Source: Conexibacter sp. (lineage in GTDB: Bacteria > Actinomycetota > Thermoleophilia > Solirubrobacterales > 70-9). From it: a stretch of 34,179 nucleotides of DNA. The stretch spans positions 1-34,179 of the forward strand of contig JADFCZ010000031.1 in assembly GCA_018263295.1 (NCBI GenBank), written 5' to 3'. The position numbers and the translations under genes were made by a program. Below, in pieces: positions 32,756 to 34,179 of the stretch (the stretch's first letter is position 1; every line of letters starts with the position of its first letter). The notes beneath the pieces were generated by a model. That model was not told the DNA's origin. It made no database searches and saw nothing but the letters and a program-made list of their open reading frames with translations.

Positions 32756-33694
32756 TCAGCGGCCGCGGGTCTCGCGCAGCATCGAGGCGTAATCGGCCAC
32801 CTCGCCGAGGTGGTCGAGCTTGTCCGGGTTTACGACGGAGTTGATCGCCGTGATCCGCTCGCCGTCGCTCTCGATGATGAAGGCGTTGAGCACGCGCCCG
32901 TCGGCGAGCCGGCCGATCGCGCCCGGCTGGCCGTTGATCTCGACCCGCTCGAGGACGAACGGCGGCAACCGCTTCGCCACCTTCGCCCAGTTGTGAAGCG
33001 CCTTCGCGGCCCGCGCCCGGCCCTGGAGCGGCCGCGCCAGCGCCGGCACCTTGCCGCCACCGTCGCCACGGAGGACGACGTCGTCGGCGAGCAGCGCTTC
33101 GAGGCCGCCGAGCTCGCCCTCCTCGATCGCGTCGAAGAACCGGTCGGCCAGCTCGCGCCGGCGCTCGTCCGAGCTGGAGAAGCGGGGGCGCTCCTCCTCC
33201 ACCTGCCGCCGCGCCCGCGAAGCCAGCTGCCTGCTCGCCGAGGGCGACTTGCCGATGATCTCGGCGACCTCCTCGTGCGAGTAGTCGAAGACGTCGTGGA
33301 GCAGCAACGCCGCCCGCTGCTCGGGCGTCAGCCGCTCGAGGAGGACGAGGAAGGCGAGCGAGAGCGAGTCGGAGAGCTCGGCGTGCTCCCCGGGCTCGGG
33401 GAAGGGGTCCGCGCCGGTGGGCCGATCGGCGGCGGCCGTCGGCAGCGGCTCCGGCAGCCACTCGCCGACGTAGGTCTCCCGCCGCACCCGGGCCGAGCGC
33501 AGTTCGTCGATCGCGAGCCGCGTCGCCACCGTCGAGACGAACGCGGCGGGCGAGTCGATCCGCTCGGTCGTCGCGTGGAGGCGCAGCAGCGCCTCCTGCG
33601 CGACGTCCTCGGCGTCGCCGACCGAGCCGAGCATCCGGTAGGCGATCGCGAACGCCCGCTGCCGCAGCTGCTCGAGATCACCCGCCGTGCTCAT
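32756..33694 (-). CDS. ECF41-type RNA polymerase sigma factor with SnoaL-like C-terminal domain
   Basis: A 312-residue sigma factor. Region 2 (RQRAFAIAYRMLGSVGDAEDVAQEALLRL) and region 4 (LTPEQRAALLLHDVFDYSHEEVAEIIGKSPSASRQLASRARRQ) are joined by a linker with the ECF41 signature WLPEPL. A C-terminal NTF2/SnoaL-like domain (from about 175) carries DGGGK and ends with NPDKL, both ECF41 hallmarks; this domain controls the sigma factor in place of a separate anti-sigma protein. ATG 33694 is chosen; a GTG three codons upstream (33703) overlaps the stop of the epimerase-like gene. A TACCTT hexamer lies 9 nt before the ATG, giving a nearly leaderless option, but co-translation from the upstream gene is equally possible. 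Confidence 0.9.
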   Translation of the reverse strand: MSTAGDLEQLRQRAFAIAYRMLGSVGDAEDVAQEALLRLHATTERIDSPAAFVSTVATRLAIDELRSARVRRETYVGEWLPEPLPTAAADRPTGADPFPEPGEHAELSDSLSLAFLVLLERLTPEQRAALLLHDVFDYSHEEVAEIIGKSPSASRQLASRARRQVEEERPRFSSSDERRRELADRFFDAIEEGELGGLEALLADDVVLRGDGGGKVPALARPLQGRARAAKALHNWAKVAKRLPPFVLERVEINGQPGAIGRLADGRVLNAFIIESDGERITAINSVVNPDKLDHLGEVADYASMLRETRGR

Positions 33695-33699
33695 CGAAC

Positions 33700-34179
33700 T
33701 CACAAGGTAGACCCGGCGTGCGGCAGGTCAACCACGGGTGCGCTCGCGAGGCCCTCCCGGAAGCCGCGGCGCCAGCTCGCGAAGTGCGGCTGCCACCCGA
33801 GCTCCCGCTTCGCCTTCTCGTTCGAGGCGCCGCGGACCTCCTGCATCATGATCACCGCCATCTCGCCGGCGAGCAGACGCGCCAGCCAGGCCGGGACGTG
33901 ACGCGGGGGCTTGGCGCCGAGGGTCTCTGCCAGGTAGGGCACCAGCTCGCCGACCGGCGCCGGATCGTCGTCGGCGATGTTGTAGATGCCCGGAGCGCCG
34001 CCCTCGATCGCCGCCACGGTCGCCGCGGCCGCATCGGTGATGTGGATAAGCGACCAGCGGCCGGCACCGGTTCCGACGACCGGGAACCGCCGCTTTCGGA
34101 CCGCCTCGGTCTGCTCCCCGTCGGGATCGGTTCCGAGCGAAGTGCCGGGGCCGTAGAAGCCGCCGTAGCGGAGCACCAT
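33700..34179 (-). CDS. NAD-dependent epimerase/dehydratase family protein (partial)
   Basis: The last 159 residues of an extended short-chain dehydrogenase/reductase-like protein, cut by the window edge; the Met at 34179 is almost certainly internal (VLRYGGFYGPG is a mid-domain segment). Visible are the substrate-domain motifs GRWSLIHITDAAAATVAAIE and GIYNIADDDPAPVGELVPYLAETLG, and the late segment SNEKAKRELGWQPHFASWRRGF, as in sugar-nucleotide epimerases and related reductases. Its TGA overlaps the GTG in front of the ECF41 sigma gene. Epimerase, oxidoreductase and carboxymuconolactone-decarboxylase genes are the standard partners and targets of ECF41 factors, so the pair fits that pattern. 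Confidence 0.87.
   Translation of the reverse strand: MVLRYGGFYGPGTSLGTDPDGEQTEAVRKRRFPVVGTGAGRWSLIHITDAAAATVAAIEGGAPGIYNIADDDPAPVGELVPYLAETLGAKPPRHVPAWLARLLAGEMAVIMMQEVRGASNEKAKRELGWQPHFASWRRGFREGLASAPVVDLPHAGSTL

Overview
The window is about 34 kb of very GC-rich chromosomal DNA, densely coded on both strands, with G/C-ending codons and frequent GTG or TTG starts. A furA-katG pair, an ECF41-type sigma factor with a C-terminal domain, a stand-alone LigD-type polymerase and many leaderless promoters all point to an actinobacterium. The sigma factor joined to a membrane beta-propeller, the secreted hydrolases and the general style suggest a Thermoleophilia (Solirubrobacter/Conexibacter-like) relative, but that is inference and no marker gene here proves it. 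I saw no tRNA, rRNA, CRISPR array, insertion sequence or phage gene. The region looks like ordinary chromosome with many small independent transcription units.

Layout. 0-5.1 kb: aldehyde dehydrogenase and crotonase-family enzyme (minus), a hotdog thioesterase that diverges from the crotonase over a tiny shared promoter, a LigD-like primase-polymerase, and an FAD amine/amino-acid oxidase. 5.1-10.4 kb: a TetR regulator divergent from a cytochrome P450, a membrane adenylate cyclase with a possible coupled leader ORF, a 14-TM DHA2 exporter and a SnoaL-like protein. 10.5-14.6 kb: the peroxide-stress pair furA-katG with a strong hairpin after it, then a TetR regulator divergent from a cupin gene that carries a frameshift. 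14.6-21.6 kb: a Nudix hydrolase, an aminotransferase translationally coupled to a kinase-like protein, an ECF sigma factor overlapping a membrane beta-propeller protein, and two secreted lipoproteins. 21.7-28.9 kb: a GlsB/YeaQ membrane protein, a secreted GH31 glycosidase, two small proteins of unknown function, an EamA transporter, and a secreted sulfatase followed by an MFS transporter. 29.0-34.2 kb: an OmpR-type response regulator and histidine kinase, a lipoprotein that shares their operator, a cold-shock protein with a structured leader, a Lys/Ala-rich histone-like protein, an ECF41 sigma factor and a truncated sugar-nucleotide epimerase-like gene.

How parts work together. The clearest regulatory circuit is the two-component system at 28983-31039. 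The 21-bp element upstream of the regulator gene recurs with 17 of 21 positions identical upstream of the lipoprotein gene that converges on the operon. Another window-wide pattern is a -10 hexamer TANNNT (often TAGGCT or TAAGGT) placed 6-7 nt before the start codon of many genes, which implies leaderless mRNAs and helps fix starts. Convergent genes are often separated by hairpins, one of which is built from the 3' end of a coding sequence itself.
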